Of a stretch of 38,806 nucleotides of DNA, positions 29,788-38,806 are shown piece after piece (the first letter of the stretch is position 1; each line of letters begins with the position of its first letter). The translations under genes and the position numbers were made by a program. The stretch is from positions 6,627 to 45,432 of the forward strand of contig JAHLWZ010000178.1 in assembly GCA_020536535.1 (NCBI GenBank), written 5' to 3'. The DNA comes from Pelomyxa schiedti (taxonomy: Eukaryota; Evosea; Pelobiontida; Pelomyxidae). The notes beneath the pieces are model-generated. The model did not search any database and was not told where the DNA came from. It worked only from the letters and a program-made list of their open reading frames with translations.

Positions 29788-31390
29788 CTAAGTAGTAGAA
29801 TGTCTTGAGCGGTGTGTTTGTTCTACTTTTTCCCATATAGCATCCAAGAATTTCTGTGGTTCCTTTGTGTTGGTTTTGTCGAAGTTAGCGTCTGGTTTTG
29901 GCTTAGGTGAGGATTGTACCACATTGGAGTCAGGGTATGACACATCACAAGCAGTACTGCTGAGTAGGTTTTCATCACTTTGCACAATGATTTGAAAAAT
30001 GTCAACGGAGTCTTGAAGTTGCAATGGGTGCGAGGGAATGTGTGGAAACCGCGGCTTCTCCGGCTCTGTTCTTTATGCCGGTATTTGTTAATGTTTTCAC
30101 AAGAGTGGACTACATACGATGAGAGGTAAAGTGGTGGCTTTTCCTTCTTTGTTCCCTTGGTTATCTATTCATAGTTTAAAAACTGTATGGTACATAACTG
30201 TGGGGAAATACCTGCTTTATGAATTGAGCAACAAGAGAGGAGTTGCAGGGTGCTGCTTTTGGTGGTTGCGGTGGTTGTGGTTCAAGTTTCGCTGTGTCCA
30301 CTTGAGATCGAAATCTAACTTTTACAACTGCTTTGCCGCTGCTTTGAGATGGTATACTATTCAGAGGAGTGTTCACGGAGGTATTTGGGGGTGTCTTTAT
30401 AGTCGTTGGACTGTTTGGTTGTGCTGTTGGTTGCGCCATATCGCTGGGAAGTGTAGAAGTCCTCACGGTCGGGTCAGATGCAACAGTAAGTGAGGCTACA
30501 AGTGCCGCCTGAGCTGTTCGTCTTGTGCTGGCCCTGGTGTTGGGCTTTTTTGGTGGTTGAGAAGAGGTAGGGCTCGTTTTAGCAGTTCTGGGTCGCTTTG
30601 CAGTTGGTGGCTTAGGTAAAGTAGTGGTAGTATCTTGTGCAACAGGATATGACAAAGGTGACTGCGGTGAGAGGTCATTTGGAGAATCCGGATATGAAGT
30701 GTCATCATTGATTGGTGGTGAAGGCGAAGCAGTATCATTGCGGCCTAATTTAATCTGCAGCTGAGGAACAGTAGACATTGACACGGGAATTGGTGGCTGT
30801 TCCTCTTTATCAAAATCGCCCATATCTTTGTACTGCTTTCGGCTGCTCCGTGTGGATGCTGATGTGGCGTTGGATGTAGATATGGAATGCAGTAAAGGGT
30901 GCTGCAGTAGAGGTTGTGATGATTGCGTTACTGTCATTGATTGAGTAGGTGCCTGTGACTGAGAATGCTGTGTGGAAGTTGGAGTTGTTGTGGGAGCAGT
31001 AGGAGGAGACGAAGGAGGAGGTGAGTGTGGCTGCAGCGGCGGGGACCGTGTAGTAACTGTAACTGCAGGCCTGGTCTGCAACTTAGCCTGAAGGTCCATA
31101 ACTGTGCGCAATAGCTATCTTCCACAAGCACAATTTATTGAATAAGCAATTCCAAAAAGAAATTTAATGCGATATTTAATTTGTTTTGTGAAAGGAAAAA
31201 CCCATAAAAAAAAAAGGAGGGCTTGGTTATTGACAAAGAAACAAAACGGTGGGGGAAGGGGGGCGTTTACCAGGTCATCATTGCTGTTCTGGTTCCTCTT
31301 CCTTTTAGGCTTCTTTTTACCTGCCACTACGGTGAGGGAAAAAAACCCAACACTAAGCCACACACTCGCCGACTTCCGTGAGTCCGACAT
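29788..31390 (-). CDS. S/P/T-rich nuclear-type protein
   Basis: I do not recognise the family. The start ATG 31388-31390 (MSDSRKSA) is joined by a short GTGTGG..CCGTAG intron to an exon with the basic cluster GKKKPKRKRNQ, a likely nuclear localisation signal. A longer intron (GTAAAC.. to about 31115) leads in phase to MDLQAKLQTRPAV and then about 300 residues rich in Ser, Thr and Pro. These include KRPRTAKTSPTSSQPPKK and a C-terminal NSSLVAQFIKQ. After one or more small introns the last exon encodes VDIFQIIVQSDENLLSS and a charged tail ending at 29788. The split between the last exons (30010-30230) is not resolved. It shares a 182-bp divergent promoter region with the mannosidase gene. Confidence 0.6.
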
Positions 31391-31572
31391 TTTTGTGGTA
31401 CAACTTTGTGTTGATTGGCTCCCCCAGATCAGATCGGCCCAACAAACTGACAAGGAGGCTCCTGAGAGCAACAACGTTGTACCGTGCGCTGTAACGGCGA
31501 AACTGGGAGGGAGGAGTAAGGAGTCTCTGATGAAGATACTGTAGTAACCCGAAGTTGATTCCTGTTGTGCGA
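31391..31572. promoter_or_regulatory. putative bidirectional promoter region
   Basis: 182 bp between divergent start codons at 31390 (minus) and 31573 (plus). No specific element is claimed. Confidence 0.4.
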
Positions 31573-34500
31573 ATGATGCCGCGCGGTGGTGCAACGGCGA
31601 ATCGGGGTACTCCTGGTTCAACTAGTAGTGAATGTCAAAGGAACAGCGAAGCAGGCAGTGAACATGGTGGGGGAGGGGGAGGGGGAGCGCGGCGGAGATG
31701 GTGTTGTGGGAAACGCGGCAGGCCGTTCTTTCGGTGGCTTTTTTCATTTGCAGTTGTGGGAGCCATCTCGTGCCATTTGTGGTAACGCCAACTCCGTGCA
31801 CGTTGTTGTTTGGTAATTGTGGGATGGGGCACCAAAGGTTCCTCAGTCGGGACCGCATCCCGAGAGAAGGCCCCATTGATGTATTTTTGATTCCTCATTC
31901 ACATTGTGACCCTGGGTGGATTTTCGCGTACGAGGTTTGTTTCCAAACTTTCCTTGGTTCCTGTTTTTTGTTTTTTTTTTTGTTCCCCCAGAAAAACCTC
32001 TTTTGTAACTTGGGATAGAGCAAGCAATATGTAACTAGTACTGGAAAGATTCTGGATTCAGTGTACCATTTTTTGAATAATTCCCATGACTCTCGATTTG
32101 TCTGGTCGGAAACGTGTGCACCCCTCCAATAATAAAAATAACGTTACAATTGTCTTTAGTTGTTACTTTGCAATGTGGTATGATCGTCAGCCTGTCAATG
32201 TTCAGAATAGTATTAAAGAATTTGCCCACTCTGGTCGGTTGGAGTTTGTGGGAGGTGGATGGGTGCAAAGTGATGAAACACTATCTACAACGCCCGCTAT
32301 TGCTAATCAGGTGAATAAATAAGGCTTGTGCCTTCCATACATATTGATGCTTCACTTCAAGATGACACTTGGCCACGACTACCTGTCATCGAGGTTAGGA
32401 GTGATCCCAAATGTGTCCTGGCAGGTATCTTAGCTTCTTCCTACATTGTTTGGTGAAACACAAAAAGATAGATGTTTTTGGACACACACAGGCAATGGGA
32501 AAACTCATGGCAAGTATGGGCTTCAACACAATAGTTCTTAACCGAGTACCTGTTACAACAAAGGTATCAAACAGAATTCTAACTATTTTAAACCTAAGAA
32601 TAGAAAAGGAAGCTTTGGCTAGGGCTCGTGCACTAGAATTTCTATGGGAAACTGGTTCTGAAACTGCGATTTTGGCTCATATATTGCGTTACCCATATTT
32701 CGTACCATTGTGCCTGACATTGCTCTTAACTCTTTGCTAATTTGTTTCTAGTAAGCATATCATACACCAACCTATTCCTATTGCTGTACAACGGGCAGCT
32801 AAACTTATCATTGTATTTATACTACCTTCAATTTATCTCTTAACTGTTCCTAGGATCTATCTCATTTATATCGGTCCAATAGCATTGCCATACCCTGGGG
32901 GGACGATTTTGCTTTTAGTACTTTTTTTTCCCCCTCCTCCTTCTTATAACTGTTCCCAGGTGATGCAGATCACTTGTCAAAATCCAAAAAAATCCTTGGT
33001 ACACGAGTCCTTCCTTTTCACCCTAAAGAAAGAACTACCAACCAAAAACAAACAGATCAACTCAATATCCAATATGCCAATCAGATCCATGCGCGATTTT
33101 CAACGGCCTCTGAGTACATATGTGGAAAGACTTCTTCCCAAATAGACCTGCCGCATTTGAACACTAGCTTTATGCCCTATGCAGATAACATAGGGGATTG
33201 GTGGACTGTAACTCCCTCTATTTTCGTCATTTTTTAACGTTTTTGAAGGGCTTCTTTACTTCAAGACCAAAGTTAAAGGGTCTTACTCGAAGTTCTGAAG
33301 CTCTCCTGCAAGCTACCGAAGTTTTCACGGTTTTATCAAATCGAAGTAAGATTCCATTCTGTGAAGTGTTCTGAGGAGTGTTAGGGCTGAATTCAGTTGA
33401 AATAGACAACTTGATGTTTGCAAGACAGGTTGTGCCTTTGTTTTTCTGCAAATTTAACTTAAGGGAAAGCAATCTGCACTTCTCACACACCACGATGCCA
33501 TTACTGGAACAGCCAAACCTGGTGTCGTACATGACTATGAAAAAGTGTTCCACTATTTTGTTCACATATCTTGGTTACTCACCTCTAGTGCAGCGTCTCA
33601 CACAAGCAGAAAAATTGCTAGCTCCCCTTCTCTTGGGGAGTGTCAGTGTCATTCTTGGAGTTAATGGTAATGAAAAACTGCATCTTTTCTCACCAGAAGA
33701 GATTATGAAGAATGGGGTTGGACTCAGTGTTCAGATGTCTTTTTATTCACAACTCACACAGAATTTCGAAGTTAGCGTTGCCAACTCTCTCATATGGGAA
33801 AGGAATGAAGTTGTATGCTTGAAGCTTCAACACTCTCTTAGTGCTTCCATTTTTGACATGGAAACAAACGAGCAAGTGCAGGCACAGGTTGTTCTTCATT
33901 TTTTCTCATTCCATTCATCTATACAAACAGCTGGTACCAGTCATCAAATCCAACCAGAAGGGCAATCTTTTGGTTGATAATAAAGAGCAAAAAATATGCT
34001 GGATGGTTGTTGTCCCCGGCCTTGGTTTTAGACAGTACCTTGTGCAGACATCCAATTCAGTTGTTCCTTTGACATCTTCATCCTCCATCCATGAAGGTTT
34101 TCAACTGTCCCTTGTAACCGTTTCATCTTTTCCAGGCTGTGAGGCAATCGAGAACAGAAATCAGTTGGTGGAGTTTGACAATGATGGATATCTCTCGCGT
34201 GTACATTATCTTGATTCTGGGGAAATTCATCCCATTTCTCACAAAGTACACTGTAACTTGTGAGAACTACCACACTCACTTACATAGTTTGTTTTATATC
34301 CGGGTGATGAAGGAGGGGCATATTTATTCACAGTCCGACTACACTGGTCTCGGAGATGGCTTGTTCAAGCGGCAATTAACTTTGGTTTATGGGTGGTTCC
34401 AAGGTTGAAGGAAACATAGTTCTCAACAGTAACAGAAACACAGTTTTTCAAGTGAAAAAGGCATTCCTGTTGCTCCCTCAGTATTCGGACTCACCATTGG

Positions 34501-36068
34501 AACCTTATACTCAAGTTTGATCCTCACTCAGGCAATTTCGGAATATCATATTGGGTGAGCTAAAATATGGCCGTCTTTAGTAATTTACAACGTACCTCAG
34601 GGCTCGGCTCACCTATGCCATGCTTACTTTTGTTACTCTATGGCTGGTATCAAAGCTTGTATCATTACGTAAACTTGTTCGAGTTTTTGAAGCTGCTCTA
34701 TCGTTCCTACAGTTTTTCACATCCAGCGTTCTAATAACCACCATCTTCTTCATGACAGTTCTTCCGTCATTTCTTTCTTCAACGATTCACCACAACACTT
34801 CCACACTAACTATTAGTGGACCTGTTATTCAGTCAGTTTTCCAGGTACCCATATCACGACTTTTTTTTTGTCTAAAGGGAGTATTAGAGTGGTACACCCT
34901 ACTTTGTTCAACAAGTGTCAGTTTTCAATATGTCAACTTCAACTCCATTCAGTCACATTACCGAATTGAGGCAGACTGTTTGGGTAGAAGAAAGTGAACA
35001 AATATCTGTAAGGTAGGAGTTACCAAAAATTGGTCCTCTTTAACGTGTTTTCTATAAGATATTCAACATCAATTTCAAACCATGGAAGAATATGTACTGA
35101 CCCACTTGGCACAAAGGAGCTCTCTTGTCATGATTACGATTTTAGTCGCATGTCATCTGGTAATGTCATGCCATTAGTAACGACAGCTGTAATACCTGAG
35201 AGCAGTGGGCATGGAGATTTCTATGTCTTCCTTTCACAGGTATGTTCTCATTTTGCAACTCCACGATCAATCTCTGATTAAGAGTGCTGGTGTAGCATCT
35301 CTACAGTCAGGGCAAATGGAAATAATGCTACATCGGTATAATTTCATCCACCCTATCCTATTATTACTCACGACATCTTTTCCTTTTCTTTAGACGAACA
35401 ATTAATGATGACGAGAAAGGTCTAAAAGGAAGCCTGGAAGATGACGATTCTAAGGTACTGCACTCTGATTATGATTCCATTTTAAAAGGGAAAAGGTTTC
35501 CTATACTACACACATGGTATTTCACAAAGACCAAGACGGTGAAACCAAGAAAATGGCCCTCCAATTAAATCATCCTCTGCTAATATTTGTAAAAAGAAGT
35601 AGTATGTCTCCCTTTCCAATAGAAGACCTGACCGGTCTACTTTCAGCTAGCAGGCCTGCTGCTCTTCCTGTAGTTTCCTTTGTTCCAGAGAACTATCCAA
35701 CAGGGTAACCTTCCCGTAAATAGGCAAAACGAATTTACCCCTGCAGTGTTCATTTGGACACTCTTCAGTGGCACTTCAATTCTTCTGCACATAATGTTTT
35801 GCTGCGGCTACACCCGCTATCACACATGGCAGCAACATATTCTGTAGACACTAAGGCACTGTTGAAACCAGTGACAAACCTCACTGCCCAGACAGAAATG
35901 TCCCTTTCCCTGTTGCACCCACGTAAGTACCTCCTTCCAACTCAAATTCCTAATTCCATTCACAACGCAGGTAGTGCAGCTACACCTCTTGGCCCCATTC
36001 AACTCACCCCTACTGATTACAAAACTTATCTAATAACCCAATCACCCATAGACTTGTCCACCCATTGA
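31573..36068 (+). CDS. glycoside hydrolase 38 alpha-mannosidase, type II membrane
   Basis: A GH38 alpha-mannosidase that trims mannose from N-glycans, most likely in the Golgi or endomembrane system. The N-terminus (ATG 31573) is Ser/Gly-rich, then CGKRGRPFF and a hydrophobic anchor (LFSFAVVGAIS), giving type II topology. The zinc ligands and nucleophile are all visible: His and Asp in HSHCDPGW, the Asp in IDVFGHT, and the His in THHDAITGT. Other GH38 blocks are GRLEFVGGGWVQSDE, ALEFLWE, IAIPWGDDF, PYADNIGDWWT and GFFTSRPKLKG. The C-terminal beta-domains follow to 36068. Many small introns are needed; those between about 32690 and 32880 and between 34260 and 35500 are not all placed. An N-terminal Cys replaces the usual Asn of the first motif. 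Confidence 0.9.
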
Positions 36069-36175
36069 AAAAAACCATTTTCAAGGACTGATGGTCAACC
36101 GAAAGAAAATGTGTTGATGTGTCATACCAGGGCACTGCACCATAAGTTATTTTTTTTAATTTATTTTTTTTGGTG

Positions 36176-37957
36176 TTATTCCAGGGTTACAATGTGTTCA
36201 CCACAACAAGCAGAGAAAGCTACCCAGAGGTGTGATGGTAGTCCAGTGCAGAACACCCCCCTGTCAATGCCATTCACTGCGAACTGCATTGACCTCTGGT
36301 TCATGTCCACTGTCATCCTCACAACTGTCCCATCTGGTGTGTCATCATACCCATACATGTCAGCTTCTTGCAGCACTTGACCACCATTGCGATAGCCTCG
36401 GTATCTATGGCACAGGTTGAACCCCCAGAACCCTTCCAAATTGAAAATGGAACAAGTTGGTGTCCCACGTGATATGCATGATGGTCCCACCACACCAAAA
36501 CATGGATTGCTACAGCCACTGCGCCTTTTGACAACCCTCAGGTTCACTGTGACAACACCACCCGTGATTGTTTGTGATGACCAAATAGCGCAATGGCGGT
36601 CACTCCCTTCTGTGCCTCTTGCAGTGCAGTTTGCATTACTGAGTTCCACCTTATATGCACTTGAGGGTTCCCAGGAAAAATGTGCTGCTCGTTGTAGGCG
36701 AGAGAGAGGAGAGGGGAGAGGGGGGGCTGAACACACATGTTAGCAGGTCAAAGAAAGAGGTTTACACACGAAATGTACACTGCACTCTATTGATTTCCTC
36801 TTGCAATGCTGAAATTGCTCTTCTGTTCTGTGCACACTCTTCTACCACTCTCAATAAGGTCGCTTCGTTCTTGTCTGACACAACCCGTATTCTATAATCT
36901 TCCAGTTGCAACGCTAATATCTCTTCCTCCTTCTTTTTTAACACACTCTGTATTCTCTTGTTTTCTATGTGCAATGCCACTATCTCCTCGTCTTTCTTAG
37001 TATTCTCTTCCTCTTGCTTTTTTAACACACCATGTATTCTATTGTTTTCTTCAATCAACATTGTCAACACAGGGTTCATTTGAACGAAGACACATGACGA
37101 AGTGTGACCCTGTGAGTTGCATCTTGGTCCAGACCACTTGCAGAACAGTGACACTGCGCACGTTACCAATTTCTTGGTGCATGTTGCATCATGTTCAGTC
37201 AATTTTTTGGGCTTCACTTTCTCACCACATCCATTTGGGCAACCTGCGGAACAAAATTCGTTCAGCACACTCTGCAAGCTTACTATTTGAAACACACCCA
37301 CAGGGCAATCAAGTTTTTTGTGTGACAGGTCTTTCAACAGCCTCCTTTGAACGGATTCATTGCAAGAAACACATGTGACCATCGTGTTCAAGCACTCATC
37401 TCTCTCGTGTGATGCTTGATTGCATGGAGGCACCTTCATTCCGCAATTTCTGGGACAATCTTTTGGAAAATGTTCCGCTTTAGTATTTGAGGAGAGTGGG
37501 AAAAAAAATACCAACAGGACACTGTGAAATGTGGGAATCAACAAGGAAGTCCCGCTTGAATTTAAAGTGGCACACTGGACAGTGCACATCGATCAGTGAC
37601 AACTTTGTGAGGACTGGTTTTACTGCAAGTGGTTTTGTTCTTCCTTGGAGTGGTTCATCACACATGGGACACACTCCACTCTGTCAAGACACCATCGTAA
37701 GGAAAACAGACATTTCTTCACTCTGTGGGCACAAAAGAAGGCAGGTACAACTTTACCAATGCACAAGCATAGCAGCACCATCCCGTGCAGTCGTGCAGAA
37801 CCGGAATGAACAAAGGCGCCTTGCACACGACACAAGTGCACCTTGGGTCCCACTGTGACTCGTCAGCGTACTTGAACCACGCCCCACTGTGTGCCTCCGC
37901 TACCACCGCGTCTTTCTCTTCGTCCCCCGCCGTGGTTGCCGTTGTTACCCCTGCCAT
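36176..37957 (-). CDS. RING/TRAF-zinc-finger/coiled-coil/SPRY-like protein
   Basis: Probable signalling adaptor or E3 ligase. ATG 37955-37957 starts MAGVTTATTAGDEEKD. A degenerate RING-like motif follows (CTCVVCKAPLFIPVLHDC .. CCYAC, later CPMCDEPLQG). Then come TRAF-type zinc fingers (CPVCHFKFKRDFLVDSH, CPRNCGMKVPPCNQASH, CPNGCGEKVKPKKLTEH), a charged coiled coil of ~100 residues (VLKKQEEENTKKDEEIVAL), and a C-terminal SPRY-like domain. The last contains FSWEPSSAYKVELS, GFWGFNL, DDTPDGTVVRMTVD and LWVAFSACCG, and ends at 36176. Exons are joined at short introns, mostly in phase. The usual MATH domain of TRAF proteins is absent and SPRY takes its place. It is convergent with the mannosidase gene. 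Confidence 0.82.
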
Positions 37958-38594
37958 TCTTGGTAGTTCCACTTGGTTTTTTTTTTTTTTGGTTTTATGC
38001 GTAAGGCGACTACTGTTTTCGTTGTTCCATACATATCTGGAGGGCAGGGGTGGTCATTTTACATAGAGGAAAAACCACATGATGTAATTTAGGGTGGTCA
38101 CCTATCATTGGACACTGTGGATCCTGCAGTCAAAAACTCCATCCAGAGGTCCCACAGAGTGTTAAACAGGTTAAAAAAGTGTTTCCCCCCATTTTCCAGC
38201 CGTCGGTGCGCAGGACAAGGCACCCAGACCCATCAGTTCTCAGAAAAAACGATCTCGGCTGTGCGGCGAGACACGTCGGGGCAGTGGACGACGGATGGGT
38301 TTCCATCCACGAGGTGGTGTCCCGGCCTGTGGGGAGGGGGGGCCGAGGAGGGGGGGGGCGGGGTGCAGAGCGCTGGGCGTGGGCCGTGGTGCGTGGTGCG
38401 GTGCGTGGGCCGTGGGGTGCAGGGTGCAGGGCGGCTTCTGCCAACAGTATATTTATTTGTTTATCTATCTATTTTATTTAAATAAAATTAAATACATTTA
38501 ATTAATTTTATACCGTTTAATTATATTTATTTATTTTGTTTTTTATTTTATTTTATTTAGTTACTTATTTTCTTTTTAGTTGTATTGTTATACA
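37958..38594. other. intergenic, G-rich block followed by AT-rich block
   Basis: No gene is supported. From about 38320 to 38430 the plus strand is very G-rich with GGGG runs and GTGC-type repeats. From 38447 to about 38580 it is almost entirely A/T (TTTATTTA-like). The open frames across the G-rich part look like composition artefacts. Confidence 0.5.
38447..38580. repeat. AT-rich low-complexity tract
   Basis: About 130 bp of TATTTATT/TTTTATTTA-type sequence, with few C or G. No longer unit repeats exactly. Confidence 0.7.
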
Positions 38595-38806
38595 ATGCAA
38601 TGGACACAGTGGTATGTTTCCGTTTGTGTTAAGTCTTCCTCTCTCCCACTAGGGCCGTCCATGGTTGTCACACTTCAATGGATGGCTCAAGCCGGAACCT
38701 GTGTGTATGTTTTGTCTTCTCTGTTTTTATTTTTCGATTTCTCACCCCAAAAACCAGGTGGTGTTGTGGGTATCATGGAAGCATCGCCGGCCTTCTGATC
38801 TCCAGC
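38595..38806 (+). CDS. 5' part of an unidentified gene, cut by the window end
   Basis: ATG 38595-38597 opens a 17-nt exon that ends at a good donor (TG|GTATGT, 38612). A 41-nt intron ends CCCACTAG (38652). The next exon reads AVHGCHTSMDGSSRN to a second GTATGT donor, with an acceptor ACCAG near 38758. The third exon (VVLWVSWKHRRPSDLQ) runs off the window. Two textbook-like introns in phase support a real gene. The protein is too short to identify, and other frames cannot be excluded. Confidence 0.4.

Noticed and set aside
31115-31621. 168-codon minus ORF spanning the start of the S/P/T-rich gene
   Set aside because: Only the MSDSRKSA..NDDL part is kept; the rest runs through introns and the divergent promoter.

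Overview
The window is nuclear DNA of a unicellular eukaryote. Genes on both strands are interrupted by short spliceosomal introns (mostly about 37-70 nt, GT..AG, with 5' ends such as GTATGT, GTTTGT or GTAAG and pyrimidine-rich 3' ends). TAA, TAG and TGA all act as stops. The gene content (VIT-vWA, TRIM-like and TRAF-like proteins, GH38 mannosidase, cathepsin B, RNase T2, SmE, myosin-type light chain, many Q/S/P-rich proteins) suits a free-living amoeboid protist. An amoebozoan, perhaps an archamoeba, is my inference; the sequence does not prove it. I built the gene models by joining open frames at splice-like sites whose phases agree, so exon ends without a recognised family are provisional.

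Layout. 143-1301 (-): Q/S/P-rich protein. 1522-2139: a 93-bp perfect inverted repeat, each arm holding a tRNA-Arg(CCG). 2193-2804 (+): unresolved gene, convergent with a helical protein of one or two genes (2896-4978, -). 5178-6382 (-): small protein with paired cysteines. 7061-8179 (-): secreted RNase T2. 8371-11450 (-): RING/B-box/coiled-coil protein ending in a glycine-rich domain. 11449-11762 (+): small two-exon gene. 11776-12318 (+): SmE. 12497-13741 (-): cathepsin B. 14263-18711 (+): large FHA/RS-domain protein. 19286-19854 (+): myosin-type light chain. 20031-22031 (-): coiled-coil protein. 22341-25497 (+): VIT-vWA protein. 25683-29696 (+): three tandem, intronless, related genes with very GC-rich 5' parts. 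29788-31390 (-): S/P/T-rich nuclear protein. 31573-36068 (+): GH38 alpha-mannosidase. 36176-37957 (-): RING/TRAF-zinc-finger/coiled-coil/SPRY-like protein. 38595-38806 (+): start of a gene cut by the window end.

The genome is compact. Several pairs are convergent with 0.1-0.2 kb between stops; others are divergent with about 0.2-0.3 kb between starts. Most genes look like unrelated housekeeping or secretory/lysosomal functions (RNase T2, cathepsin B, mannosidase) and signalling or nuclear proteins. They do not form a pathway. The least familiar material is the tandem three-gene family at 25.7-29.7 kb, followed by the TRIM-like protein with a glycine-rich C-terminus and the FHA-RS fusion.
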